Assembly: GCA_000499405.2 (NCBI GenBank)
Contig: HG738138.1
Location: 682,001 to 746,000, forward strand
Length of the DNA stretch: 64,000 nucleotides
Origin: Onchocerca volvulus
Lineage: Eukaryota; Nematoda; Chromadorea; Rhabditida; Onchocercidae
Direction: 5' to 3'
Shown: positions 36,362 through 47,255 of the stretch, piece by piece
Position numbering within the stretch: position 1 is the stretch's first letter
Layout: every line of letters starts with the position of its first letter
Notes under the pieces: model-generated
What the model was told of the DNA's origin: nothing
What the model saw: the letters and a program-made list of their open reading frames with translations, nothing else
The model's database searches: none
Translations under genes and position numbers: made by a program

Positions 36362-36611
36362 ATGAAGTATTGTTTGTCGAGCATTATTGCTGCAACAATA
36401 GCAACAACTACAACAACTGCTACTGCAATTATTGCTACAACAATTACAGCAGCAACCATTTCTGTTGCACCATTTCATGCATCATCACCATCATCATCGT
36501 TATCATCATCATCATTTTCATCATTTTTTCTAGTTTTACCGCTTATTACCACAATTCTTCTTATTGTTCCCGAACAAGCTCATTCAACAGCAACAGTTAC
36601 TGAACATCGAT
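36362..36611 (+). other. FGFRL1: FGFRL first exon, leader region
   Basis: The exon encodes 83 residues from ATG at 36362 and ends with a single T before GTTAGT, which completes a Ser codon with the next exon. The N-terminus is low complexity in Ala, Thr and Ile, followed by a Ser run and a second hydrophobic stretch (FFLVLPLITTILLIV) and then EQAHS. Either hydrophobic stretch could act as a signal sequence; a signal peptide ending near EQAHS would start unusually far in. The phase match and the acceptor upstream favour a real exon, but a different first exon (see 39326) cannot be excluded. Confidence 0.5.
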
Positions 36612-39600
36612 GTTAGTTTTTGTTTACTTATTTGTCACTTATTTACCATCTTGTCAAGCTATCACGGATTTTATATTGTTTGTACGATTTCGTCATTTTT
36701 TTTTTTTTTGGCTCTGTATAAAGCATAAGTTGTCAACCATATTGCTATTCAAATTTTAGAAAAAAGTTAAAAAATAAATGCTTATGTTAAAGTTTTTTGA
36801 GATTAATTTTTTGGTATTTCTGGTACGTTTGGAAATATTTTTTTTTTCCCTGAAATTTTTTGAAGATTAACATTTAGAAATAATATTGAAATCATTAATG
36901 GATGAAATTTTTTCTAATTTACCCTGAAAATCTGGCTAATATAATTGGTGCTAAAAAAGAGAAGACAGGAAAAAAAGTTAAAACATAAGAAAAAATATTC
37001 TACAACAGTAAGTTGTTTAAGTAACTAACCTTTCTCACTTGATGATTTCTCAACCTAATAATTGTATTATTATGAAGTGAAATTAATGTGAAAAAAAAAA
37101 ATCCTGGTCATTTATTGGGAATAATTTTTAGCCTAAGGGACAAGCAATAGAATTCCTCCATTGTTCAAACTTCTTTTCAAGTTTTTTTTTTTTTTTTTTT
37201 TTTTGTTATTTCTATATCTTTCCTTTTTATTCTATTGATGAGCTCAAAGTTTCATTCAGTGATTAGGAATTTTGAATTTATTGAGAATATTAAGTTTTCG
37301 TTGATTGATGATCTGTTTTCATCTAAATAATACTATTTACGTAAGCCAGATAATGAACAGGTCATCTCAATTTATTACATTCCTGATACTGGTATAAATA
37401 TTTCCTGATGATGCTAGCTTTCAAATTTATTTCATTTCATCCATTATTATCAGCCGATTAACCTTTTCGATTCATTTATTCCTCCTGATTTCTCATAGTT
37501 AGTGAATTGAAGTATTCCAGGTTTGATTGAAATATGCCAGGTTGCTTTTTTCGTATAAAATGACTGATATATCTGTTTGAAAATGAATGTGCACAACAAC
37601 TGACCACTTATATAATATTTTCCAAACTCTCCTGAGATCTTTCATAGCATAAAGCTAAAAGTCAAATTCAAAAGTTCATTTCTCAAAAAAAAAAGTGCCA
37701 AGCAGTAGCAGAAATCTTCGAAATTGTTTGACTTTACAATGTTTGAAAAAGTAAAAAATCGATAAAAAATAATCGATAGAATTATATGTCTTTTAGTGAT
37801 TGAAATATCAAGTAAATAAAAATAGATTTAATCACTTAATACGGAGCGTAATTAATCACTAATTATTCTCAAGAAATTCATTTTCCTTTTTTTTCTCGGC
37901 AAAATTTTTTGCTGCCAATTTTCAACAATAAATTAAATACTATTATATATGTGATAGCATTTCAATTTCGATTTGAAGCACAGTTAGCTTCATATGTTAA
38001 TATTTATTAAGATCAGTCATTAACTATTTGAAAATTAAGAATAGTTAATGATGCTAATGAAGAAATGGAAAAGAGATAAAATGATCCAACAATCGGTTTT
38101 ATCATTCAACCAAATGATATCTGCATGCGCATGCTCTCAAAATCTGCAACATTATTTCCTTTTCAAAATTCTTTTTATCAGCCGAAAATTTCCTTCACTG
38201 TTCATGTTTTGTTGCCATGAATAGATACAAACAATGTTTGATGTCTTAAAATTGAAAAATCGATGATTTTCAAATTCCCATTTGAACAATGAAATTAATG
38301 GATGAATAAGCGAATTTAGATGATAGTCTGGATAATCCTGTGTGGTTTATACAAACTTTCAATGGATTTTTTCTTTCTTTCCTTTTTTTTGCTCTTTCTT
38401 TCTTTTTTGAAATTTACTAACAAATGATAGGAAATGCGCATGCTTTCTAGAATACTAAAATTTAATTTCTAGCATGAATTTGCAATGAAATTTTTAAGTT
38501 TATATATTTAATTATTTTCACTTTTTTTTTTTGTCTCAAAAAGAACTTCGTTGAAATTACTTCGATTAAAGGCACCTTTTAACGATACGATAGTTAAATA
38601 TTCCAATAATAGATTTTTTTTTTTCAAGTACTGTAAGATTTGATAATTTAAGGAAAAAAAAAAAAGTAAATGTTTCTTTCTTTCTTTCATCAACAATATA
38701 ACAATACAGAAGAGGAAAGAATGAATACAGGTTTTTGTTGAAAACCGCCATTCTTTGAATTATACCGGCACATTGAAATTATTTGCGAAAAAAAAAAAAA
38801 AAAAATTGGATAGGAAGAGGGAAGAAATTTCCCATTTTATGTCAAATCAAGTTAGCATATAGCAAAAAGAGGGAAAAACAATACAATAAAGTTAATCCAG
38901 TTTTTTGAAATTGAAAAAAAAAAATTATTCTAATAAAAAAGAGACAAAAATTAGAGAAAATTGGAAATTTCATTCAGATTAATCAATTTTACATGGGTCA
39001 TTTAATGTATTAATCTGAATGACTGGAAAAATATATCCCATAAAATATGATGCAATTATGCATTTTTGATTATCTATAACAATAAAATGCTTACCATATT
39101 GCTAATCGTTTAACCATCTGTATTAGACTTTTTTATTTATAATTTATATCATTTCACTTTTTTTTCCGAATGAAATTGTCATTTTTATAAAAGAAACATT
39201 AAAAAGAAGGAAAAACTACTGAATGATATCAGTCCAACAAGAAATAACAATATTATATTGAAATGTAAAACAAATTAGTTTGTAGCTTCATTGTTTTTTT
39301 CTTTTCCAGTTTACATTTCAAGCAAATGCATTTTAATTGCTTTAAGGATAATTCGATTGATTTACTATCACTTTGGATTGTCAGTTATTCAGTTGTCACA
39401 GTGATATCATCCGGAAATGGACAGAAAAAGGGAGTAATATATGCTTGTGTGTTTGTGGAAAGTTTGACAGTTCTTTCCAGACAAATCGGTTATATTCAAA
39501 AATGGTGAAATGAAGTGAAAAATAGCACAGTGTCCTCAAGCTTCCTTTCTTTCTCTCTCTTTCACTTTCATTTTTGGTCCAAAATTGGCTAATATTGACA

Positions 39601-42600
39601 TTTTAATCCTGTTGCTTGATATAGGCAGAGCTTATTGCCGTAGAATCGGAATTGTTGAAGGATAAGAAAGCGGAAAAGGAGGAATTTAGTAGATGACACA
39701 TTGAATAAGCTCTTTTACAGCTTGCTTGTCGCTTCATACCAATGACCAAAAGTAGCCTGGCCTGGCCAGTGGCATTTAACTATTCCAAAAAGATCGTCCA
39801 TTCTGATAGTGTCATTATGATTTTGATTCGATCGTTTAATGAACTTGGTTCGTTAGTTAGTCCCTTTCCATCTATCCTTTCTTCCTTCTTGTTCTTTGGT
39901 GTCGTCCCCTTAACAGCTTGTGTCCCCAAATGTGACGAGAAGAACGAAGCATGAAAGGAAGATTGACATGTCCGCCAAAATTATCGCCGTAAAATGTCAC
40001 ACTGCTTTACATTAAGGGATATGGACCGGGAGAAAGAGGGAATAGGAGGAGAAAGGAAGAAACGAAAGAATGGAGAAATATTTGAAAAATGGATTATTAA
40101 AAAAATTTTTCAAAAAGAAAAAAGAAACAAGTCTTAAAATTAAAAAGCGTGCAAACAAACATGATGATTCATTTTATATTGTACGTCCAAATAACGAGAA
40201 TTTACTGCAAAGTTTAGAGGTCAAAGTTAAAAGCAATTTTCCTTTTTGCTTTAGCATTAATGCTTTGCTATCTTAATTTATTCCCTCTTTCATACACTGC
40301 TAAAATTTTGAATAAATCGCTCTCTGATTGGCATGGTACAGGAATGTTTTTGTTTTAAAATTTCAAAGAAATGTGATAATTGTAATTGCTGGTTTTATTT
40401 TGTATATTTTCCATTTTTTTGCAATCATTATGATAACATCAACAATTATAATTCTTTTGATCGAAGAATTCTGCAATATTCATCTGTCATTTCAACTATT
40501 GTTCCTTTGTTTTTGGTTTTTCTTTTATTTCAAGTTTTCAATAATTCAAACGAGAAAACGTTTTGCTGATTAAAATAAAAAGATGAAATTTCAGCGCCAC
40601 CAGATTTATCAATACCATCACAGACAGAATTTCGTGTTCCAGTTGGGACGAAACAGTTCAGACTAATATGTCCTGTCAAGGAGAAGAACGATGACCTTTT
40701 GATGATTCAGTGGAAGAAAAACGATGAGCCAGTAAGTTCATCTGTACCTTTTTTTTTTTTTTTTTTTCTTCATTATTTTTCTTTATTTCCTCTTTTTTTT
40801 TTCCTTTCTTTCTCATTTACTCCATCTTTCTCTTCATCTTAGAAATTTATTTAAAAATTTCAGGAAGGTATGATAAAAGTTTCAATATTTATCATTATTC
40901 GTTTATTTCTAAAAATTGATGCTGCTGATTGAAAGAATTTGAGTAATCTCCACAAGTTTAAGTTATTCATTTTGTGACAATGAATTTTGAATTATAAATT
41001 TGAATATTAAATTTCACAAAAATATCGATAATTATATAAATCGAAATAGTAAATTGTAAAACTTTAAAAAGCGATGAAATATCCGAAAGAAAAGCTAATT
41101 CTTTCTTTATCCATTAATCATAATCTCATTCGTTATTAGAATATTCATCAATCCATTTCGCAATCAAAATACAAAATCAAACTTTATTATTACTTTCAGT
41201 ACTTGAAACTTAACAGATTTATCTATTTAAGGATCAGTTTAACATTTCATACTGTCACCATGAACAAAACTTTTTTTTTCTAACAAATGATAGAAGAAGC
41301 AATGATGATTTTCTAGTTTTTGTGCAGCAGTTTTCAAATACTTTCGTAAAAAAACTAATACTGCTAGCTTATTTAATTGAAATAGTACTGATAATGCATT
41401 CAAATCTAATCAGTCATTCACAAAAGTTTTACTTTTAATTTTTCTTGCTCTTTTCTCATTCTCTTAAGCTTTATCTTTCCACATCTCACTAATTATTTTT
41501 TATTTTTTATTTTCTTGAATAGTAGATTAATTATATGCATATATGTAATGTGTCATTTCAATCAGTGTTTATCGAAATGATTGAAATAAAAGCTATGCTA
41601 TTTAGATAACATTTAAAAAAAAAAAGCATCGAATTTGTGAACTAAATAAATTTTAATATTTATATTCCATAACAAAAATTTTGGTCCAATGGAGAAGAAA
41701 ATTCATATATATTTTTTGATTTTAATTAATTAATATTATGATTGTAAATGCTATCTTGCGAATAATTAAAAAGAAAAGAAACGAGATATTTTGAGAATTT
41801 GGGAAAAGGATGATATTAAACAGATAATATATCTTCATCTTAAAAGAAAAAAAGAAAAAAATGGAAGCAAAATGGAAAATTATTTATTAAAAATAGAAAA
41901 TAAAAATCTGACAATTCGATATTTGAAAGGAAATAGAGAATTTATCCGGTGTTTAATTTGGTATCATGGATCACAGTTGCATTTTTCCTGCATTATATTT
42001 GGGGTTTTCTAAGTCTTATTTTCAATGAAAATGTCGGATACTTAATAATTTGTATACTTGAGGCGGGAATCAAAGTTTATGCTACATAACTGCCTTGAGG
42101 TCATACAAAGGTCAGTCCTATATAACGATCTTGGAGTCTTAGGTCATTACTTTATAATAATAATGAGCTTAAAAGCTAATGATCTGTAGAAATATTAAGT
42201 TTAAAATAGCATACTATTGAGCTTATGAACTAATTTATAAAATAACAAGTGAATATGAAAATGTTAAACTAAAGTTGAATATTATTTGTCTTGTTCTTTT
42301 TGGAACTAAGCATACTTTGGCGTATTTGCACTGATCTTTTGTTCTGCAATGCCTTAATTAATCTATATTCTTGAAGATTGGATTTGATTTCAACAATCGC
42401 TTCAAATTAGCCCGATCAGATCGTGAGCTAAAAATTCGCAATCCTCAGCTATCTGATGGTGGAATATATCAATGCCAAGTGGTTAATGGATTTGGACATC
42501 GGGAATTGAATTTTACCGTAACTTTTTACGATCCAGCGATGGAGAATGATCAAAATACTGACAGCACACTTACGCTCACCACTAAGGGTAATTTATTTTA

Positions 42601-45600
42601 ATTGAATTCAAATCTTGTGATATATTCCAATCAGAATTTGAAATTGTAAACTCTACGAGTGAGTGCTGAGAATAGATGCATTGTTGAAAAGAAATGGCAG
42701 TCAGTTGGAACTAATTTTTATTTATAACTGAGAAGAGAAGAAATGATGTTACAATTCGAGAGATAAATGGAGGATGAGAAAATCAGTAAATAACCACACA
42801 TTGTAATTGAGACAGTGATTGAGAGTTATTGCTTTGAAAGGACGATAACGACTGATAAAGTTTTGCGAAAATGCTTGGAAAAATTAGAAATCATCAACCC
42901 ATCATGTTAAAATTATGAGTGGAAGCATTTCCTAATTGGGCAAGTAGAAAGACGAACTTCCGTTGAGAGTTCTGATATTTAAATTTGAACAATTTCTTGA
43001 ATTATTTGATGGAATTTATATAATATGGAAAGATAGAATTCAAAAAATAGATTAAAATCATTACTGATTCCATAAAATTGAAGAAGCAAGCGAAATTTTT
43101 GAAGATAAATTCTCGGTTTAAAAAAATTTCATTTAGCACAAAATATTTCAGTCAGATACGAAGCAAACAAAAAAGTTCTGTTATTGTTTTTCCATCATAA
43201 TCATTGACAATTTTTACAATCTTTATATATTTTTATTAAATTAGTTGAATATGATGGGAAAATATGTTTGAAATTTGATGGATTCAGATTTTGCTTAGTT
43301 ATTTGTTTGAAAAGAGTAATTGCAGCATCTCCACCAATATGGAAAAACGAAACGGAAATTCGAAATTGGATGATAAATCCTGTAAGGATAACGATTGGTG
43401 GAGCTTTATTGCTAAAATGCCCAGCTAAAGGAAATCCATTGCCACATATTACTTGGCTACGAGATGGCAAAGTTTTAGAACGAGGTATTAATGTGAAAAT
43501 GAAATATGATTACTGCTTGTTATCAATCATTTCTTAAACTTTTATTATTATTTATTTTTTTTAAAGCTGAAAAAAAAATCGTAATTCTCATTTATCAATC
43601 GAACTATTATAATAAAAAATTATTCATGCATTTTCTAAATGATAATTTTGAAAATTTTACAAAACTTCAGAAATTACTTATCATTATTCTTCGGCGATAC
43701 TTTATCTAAGCGATGTACAACCGAGCGAAGGTGGTAAATATATTTGTAAACTAGAAAACGAACATGGTAGTATCGAAGCGTCATTTCACGTTTACGTGGA
43801 AAATTTCTTCGAAGGTTTAGATGGTGAAAGTTGGTCCATTGATCAAACTAATGCACAACTTTATCCAGTCATTGATGAACCCTTTAATAATACTGTTCGA
43901 GTTGGTCGTACTGCTCAATTTCAATGTAAAGTAAAGAATCAACAACAACCGCTAATTAAGGTATCTTATTTTTACGTTTAAACGTAATATAATTAATTTG
44001 ATACTGTTTCCAATATCAATCCATTATCTTTATTCTGATGTTGTTGAGATTTAGCAATAGTATTGTTATCCAAATTAGCATCACTTCAGATTCTGATATG
44101 AAAGTTCAAGTGATATTGGCATCAAGATGAATGTTGGCATATGTATTCAAACCATTCTTTCAGCTTTAAAAATTAGTGATGAAGTTGAAAATTTTGTATG
44201 AACCGTTGTGAAAACATCGATAACTAAATCAGCGGAAAAAATCATTTAACAGTTTGAAACGCTTGTACAAAATACGAGTGATAAAGTATTAATCACATTA
44301 CAGGAAGCAGAATTGACACTTACAGCTTAATGAATTTTTTTTCTCGCAATTTTAGTGGTTAAAACGGGTGGAAGATCCGAATGCAATTCGTCAAACAAAT
44401 GCTAACGCAACATTAATTCATGCAAATAACATGCATCTTTTACTGTTGGAAAAGCCGGAAACAAGTGCTGAATTATCAGATGGTATAAGCCTAAATAGGC
44501 TTATCATTCCAAATGTACGATATGAGCATTCTGGCACATATCTTTGCGTAGTAACAAATGCTCGTGGTGATATCGCTTATCGATCAGCATATCTTAATGT
44601 TATTGCGAGTTAGTTCTTGCAAATTTTCATATTTTTGTTCTTAAATTTTAATGCATTTAAGTTTTACTGTTATATTGGCTAATGATTTATTGATCCTTCA
44701 TTAATAACAATATTAGTATGGTAAAGTGTAAATAAAAAAAAAAAAAAAAACCAACCATTCGATAAGTTTTCTAAGCGAATAAATGATTTTTCAGGATCGG
44801 ATCATGGAGAATTATCGAATCTTTATTTTTATGGTGGTTTATTGGTGTTAATTGTTGTATTTACATTAATAACTTACGCTGTTCACTTCTTACGGAAGAA
44901 TCAGGCTGCTAAAAGCACTGAATCAGCGCCAGGCATCACAAATATTCGGTATTCATTTTCATTAAGGCCTCCACCTCCGAATCTTCCACCTCCGAAAGCT
45001 CCAGCATTACCTTCTGAACGACAACAATTGATGCCAAATAATCAGCCTTGCGATCGCTATACGGTAAATTCAGCAGCAGCAACATATTATCCACAATTTG
45101 CTACTCCAGATAAAAAGTTGCAAAAGTAAGTAACTATTGTTATCCATCTTTTTTTTTTCTTGCCATAAATTAAGTTATTTTAGTATTATACTTCAGTTTA
45201 ATGAATCAAATCAAAATGAAATTGATGGATTTAAATTAATAATAAAATTCATTAGAGAAATCTTTTGATAGTAGGATGATTAGCAGAAAGCTTAGAAATA
45301 CAGAATCATATCATTGAGAGAGATGACGAAACACTATGTCGAAAATGATGAAAGAATCTTAGCAGCTGATTATGAAGAGAAAATGAGAATTGGAATTTAA
45401 AAAAATCTAGAAAATCAAAAAATTGAAATTAATTGGAGAAAAAATGTTTATCAAATTTTCAAATTCGTTTTATTTCAGGATAATAACTGAAAGTGGTACA
45501 CGTCCAACACCTATCCGACGTACAAATGGTGGTGATACGAAATATCGATTAAAAGATGATTACATAAGTTCACCTAAATGGGTACATGCTAAAGGTGATA

Positions 45601-45749
45601 ATATTGAAGTTGAAATGGACCAAAATTTATTAAAAAATCGATCTACTCATTGTCATAATCCGGTATCGATAGCATACGGTCGAATTGATAATATTGATCG
45701 ACAGCAACAAAAATCTTTCCTTACCATTGGTAATTTACAAAAAAGGTGA
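36362..45749 (+). CDS. FGFRL1: FGFRL1/nou-darake-type receptor: three Ig domains, one TM, no kinase
   Basis: FGFRL proteins bind FGF and heparan sulfate at the cell surface but lack the tyrosine kinase; they modulate FGF signalling and cell adhesion. Exons: 36362-36611, 40595-40731, 42377-42587, 43326-43484, 43671-43960, 44356-44608, 44795-45125, 45479-45749. All phases agree and give 634 codons. Ig1 Cys pair 109-162, Ig2 231-278, Ig3 338-413; TM about 443-466; tail of 167 residues. Diagnostic of FGFRL is the Ig3 core FQCKV then IKWLKRVE (336-355), and the end of Ig3 with a Gly-x-x-x-Arg-Ser-Ala pattern. N-glycosylation sequons include N207, N325 and N366. The tail has PPPPNLPPPK (SH3-type) and YPQF (532-535), fitting a YxxPhi sorting signal as in vertebrate FGFRL1. 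No kinase motif occurs before the stop at 45747. Exon 1 is less sure than the rest. Confidence 0.82.
39310..39508 (+). other. Strong acceptor followed by a 60-residue ATG frame in FGFRL intron 1
   Basis: TTTTTTTCTTTTCCAG ends at 39309 and an ATG follows at 39326. The frame has a hydrophobic LLSLWIVSYSVVTVIS near its start, which could serve as a signal peptide. Several GT sites in phase 1 inside it would join the FGFRL exon at 40595 in frame, so it is a possible alternative first exon. No single donor stands out. Confidence 0.22.
39625..39696 (+). other. Short coding-like stretch in FGFRL intron 1
   Basis: After GATATAG a frame reads AELIAVESELLKDKKAEKEE and stops at TGA after 23 residues. 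The helix-forming composition is unlike the AT-rich surroundings. It could be a tail exon of an unknown gene; nothing upstream joins it with confidence. Confidence 0.15.
40595..42587 (+). other. FGFRL1: FGFRL Ig domain 1 and acidic linker exons
   Basis: Two exons (40595-40731 and 42377-42587) encode residues 84-199. The Ig fold is marked by C109, W123 and the closing DGGIYQC motif with C162, followed by NGFG as in FGFRL1 Ig1. The linker after it contains Asp and Glu residues (DPAMENDQ), the place where FGF receptors carry the acid box. The intron between the two exons is 1.6 kb and phase 0. Confidence 0.88.
40732..42376 (+). other. FGFRL intron 2
   Basis: AT-rich, T tracts near the donor. 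Nothing else seen. Confidence 0.7.
42588..43325 (+). other. FGFRL intron 3
   Basis: AT-rich sequence without recognisable features. Confidence 0.7.
43326..43799 (+). other. FGFRL1: FGFRL Ig domain 2
   Basis: Exon 43326-43484 plus the first part of exon 43671-43960 encode Ig2, residues about 205-295. C231 in LLLKCPAKGNP, W243 in ITWLRDG and C278 in GGKYICKLEN form the expected I-set core; the phrase GNPLPHITWLRDGK is the classical FGFR-type Ig2 strand. The short intron (43485-43670) splits the domain in phase 1. Confidence 0.9.
43800..44608 (+). other. FGFRL1: FGFRL Ig domain 3
   Basis: The rest of exon 43671-43960 and exon 44356-44608 encode Ig3, residues about 315-432. C338 lies in AQFQCKV, the tryptophan opens exon 44356 (WLKRVED), and C413 sits in SGTYLCVV. 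The split of Ig3 by an intron just before the WLKRVE motif is typical of FGF receptor Ig3 organisation. Sequons at N325 and N366 fit an extracellular domain. Confidence 0.9.
44795..45749 (+). other. FGFRL1: FGFRL transmembrane segment and cytoplasmic tail
   Basis: Exon 44795-45125 carries the membrane helix (GGLLVLIVVFTLITYAVHFL) followed by RKN as a stop-transfer signal, then the proline-rich and YPQF-containing tail. Exon 45479-45749 finishes the protein with a polar segment containing several His and Asn residues, and stops at TGA 45747-45749. No kinase subdomain is present, so the receptor must act without catalytic activity. Confidence 0.85.
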
Positions 45750-45841
45750 TTGATCTAAAGATTGATTGAAATGCATAATTAATAATATTCCAGAAAAGTT
45801 AGCATTTTTATGTATAGTACTAGGTTTTTCTCTTGCTGTGA

Positions 45842-45847
45842 AATAAA
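45842..45847 (+). terminator. Polyadenylation signal of the FGFRL gene
   Basis: AATAAA lies 93 bases after the FGFRL stop codon and is followed by T-rich sequence. The spacing is normal for nematode genes. Confidence 0.6.
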
Positions 45848-46790
45848 ATTTCTTTTTTTGTTTGTTTATTTCTTTTTTCCTGCGTGAGCTTTGATCCTAT
45901 TGTTTTCTTTTTTTCTTCATATGTCATGATTTGTTTACGAATTGTTTAAATGTATCTCTAAACTTAATTCAATTCTTAGTCTGTAAATTTTACGATAATT
46001 GTCACAATAATTTTGACAGTCTAAAAGTTATGTATCCATAATGATTATTTTTTAAGTGATTTTGAAGGAAATAGTATTTTTCGAATTTCGATATATGAAT
46101 TTTGTAGGTTATTAATTTGTATAAAATAGTTTCTGACACCATATAGATATTTGTAAAGGATGACAGGAAACTAATTCTGCTCATGTATAGCTTATTTTTT
46201 TATGTGATAAATTAATATGAAGACTTGGAAATTGATTTTGCTTATTATTAATATAATTTTATACGTCAGTTTTGATTAAATTTCAGATTGAATTTAAACT
46301 GAACTAACATCAGAAAAAGTCTGGGATAGTTAAAATTTCATCCTTTTACCAGAAATTTTAGGATTATTTAAATTTTCATTGGAAAAAACAAACACTTAAA
46401 ACATGCCTCGATTATCATAAAAATAGTGCATTCATTTGATGATCTAATTCTATGCTATGAATCAATCCTCCCAGCAACGAAATTTACTTGTTATCAGCTA
46501 TCAGACAATTCCAATTTCATTTAGTTTGTGATTAGATCTTTGCTATTCAGACAAAAAACTGATTTTCTGATTTTCTTAAAATTTTAATATTTATTATGGA
46601 AATTCCTTGTTCTTTATATTCATGCAAAATAATAACTAATTATAATTATTCCGAGAAAATTCCTTTTTTTATTTCGTTAATGTGCAATGAGCTTAGTATT
46701 TTTTCCCCTATTCCTTTGCTGTTTCCATGCGTGTATATGCTGTGAATATTTGATTTATTTCAATTAGATATATAAAATAACTTGAATTAG

Positions 46791-47003
46791 ATGAAATATT
46801 ATTATGCAATTCCAATTTTAATTTCAGTATTTATTTTTGTTTCTTGGTGTAAACCAAACAACAAATGGATTGAAAAGTATGCATTTTATTTTTCTCTAAT
46901 CCTTGCTATGTCTGTTTTAGTTTGTTTTGTTTTTCAAATTGTTTTCATCGGCAAGTTTTTGAAATATTGTCCAAACAACAATGAAATCTTGGATCCTGAA
47001 TAA
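46791..47003 (+). CDS. Candidate small membrane protein, two hydrophobic helices
   Basis: A single ATG-started frame of 70 codons. Residues 5-19 and about 31-54 are hydrophobic and are joined by a short basic and Trp-containing loop (CKPNNKWIEKY). The C-terminus is polar and acidic. An AG (GAATTAG) directly precedes the ATG, which would fit a trans-splice site, though its pyrimidine tract is poor. AATAAA overlaps the stop codon (46999-47004). It lies 1.0 kb after the FGFRL stop on the same strand, a distance that does not prove an operon. I do not recognise the family. Confidence 0.35.
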   Translation: MKYYYAIPILISVFIFVSWCKPNNKWIEKYAFYFSLILAMSVLVCFVFQIVFIGKFLKYCPNNNEILDPE

Positions 47004-47249
47004 AAGAAATTTTTGAGACAAAACGATTGCAGAAGAGCATTGCTCTCATCAAATTAGATTTTACTGTTTCATATTTTTTGAGTATCTTATAGATCGAAAT
47101 CAGTTGATTTTCATAAATTTGATGAAAAATCTTGCTGCTAAAAATTGTAAATAATTGAATTTACATACTTAGTTTATTGTTCTTAGGTTTATTTAATTTG
47201 TAATACATTTAAAATGATCATATTAATGGTTCATATTATTTACATAATA

Positions 47250-47255
47250 GAATAA
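47250..47255 (+). terminator. Possible polyadenylation signal after the small membrane protein
   Basis: An AATAAA at about 47250 lies some 250 bases after the 46791-47003 frame and would be a more usual signal for it than the hexamer overlapping the stop. Confidence 0.2.

Larger units (their letters stand above)
36612..40594 (+). other. FGFRL intron 1
   Basis: A 4.0-kb intron with T and A tracts, a 13-bp inverted repeat at about 38971-39021, and the acceptor/ATG pair at 39310. Frames at 39742 and 40070 start with ATG but have no splice support. Confidence 0.5.

Noticed and set aside
36116..36478. Cys- and Asn-rich minus-strand frame
   Set aside because: It is the reverse of the trinucleotide-rich FGFRL leader exon and its upstream island.
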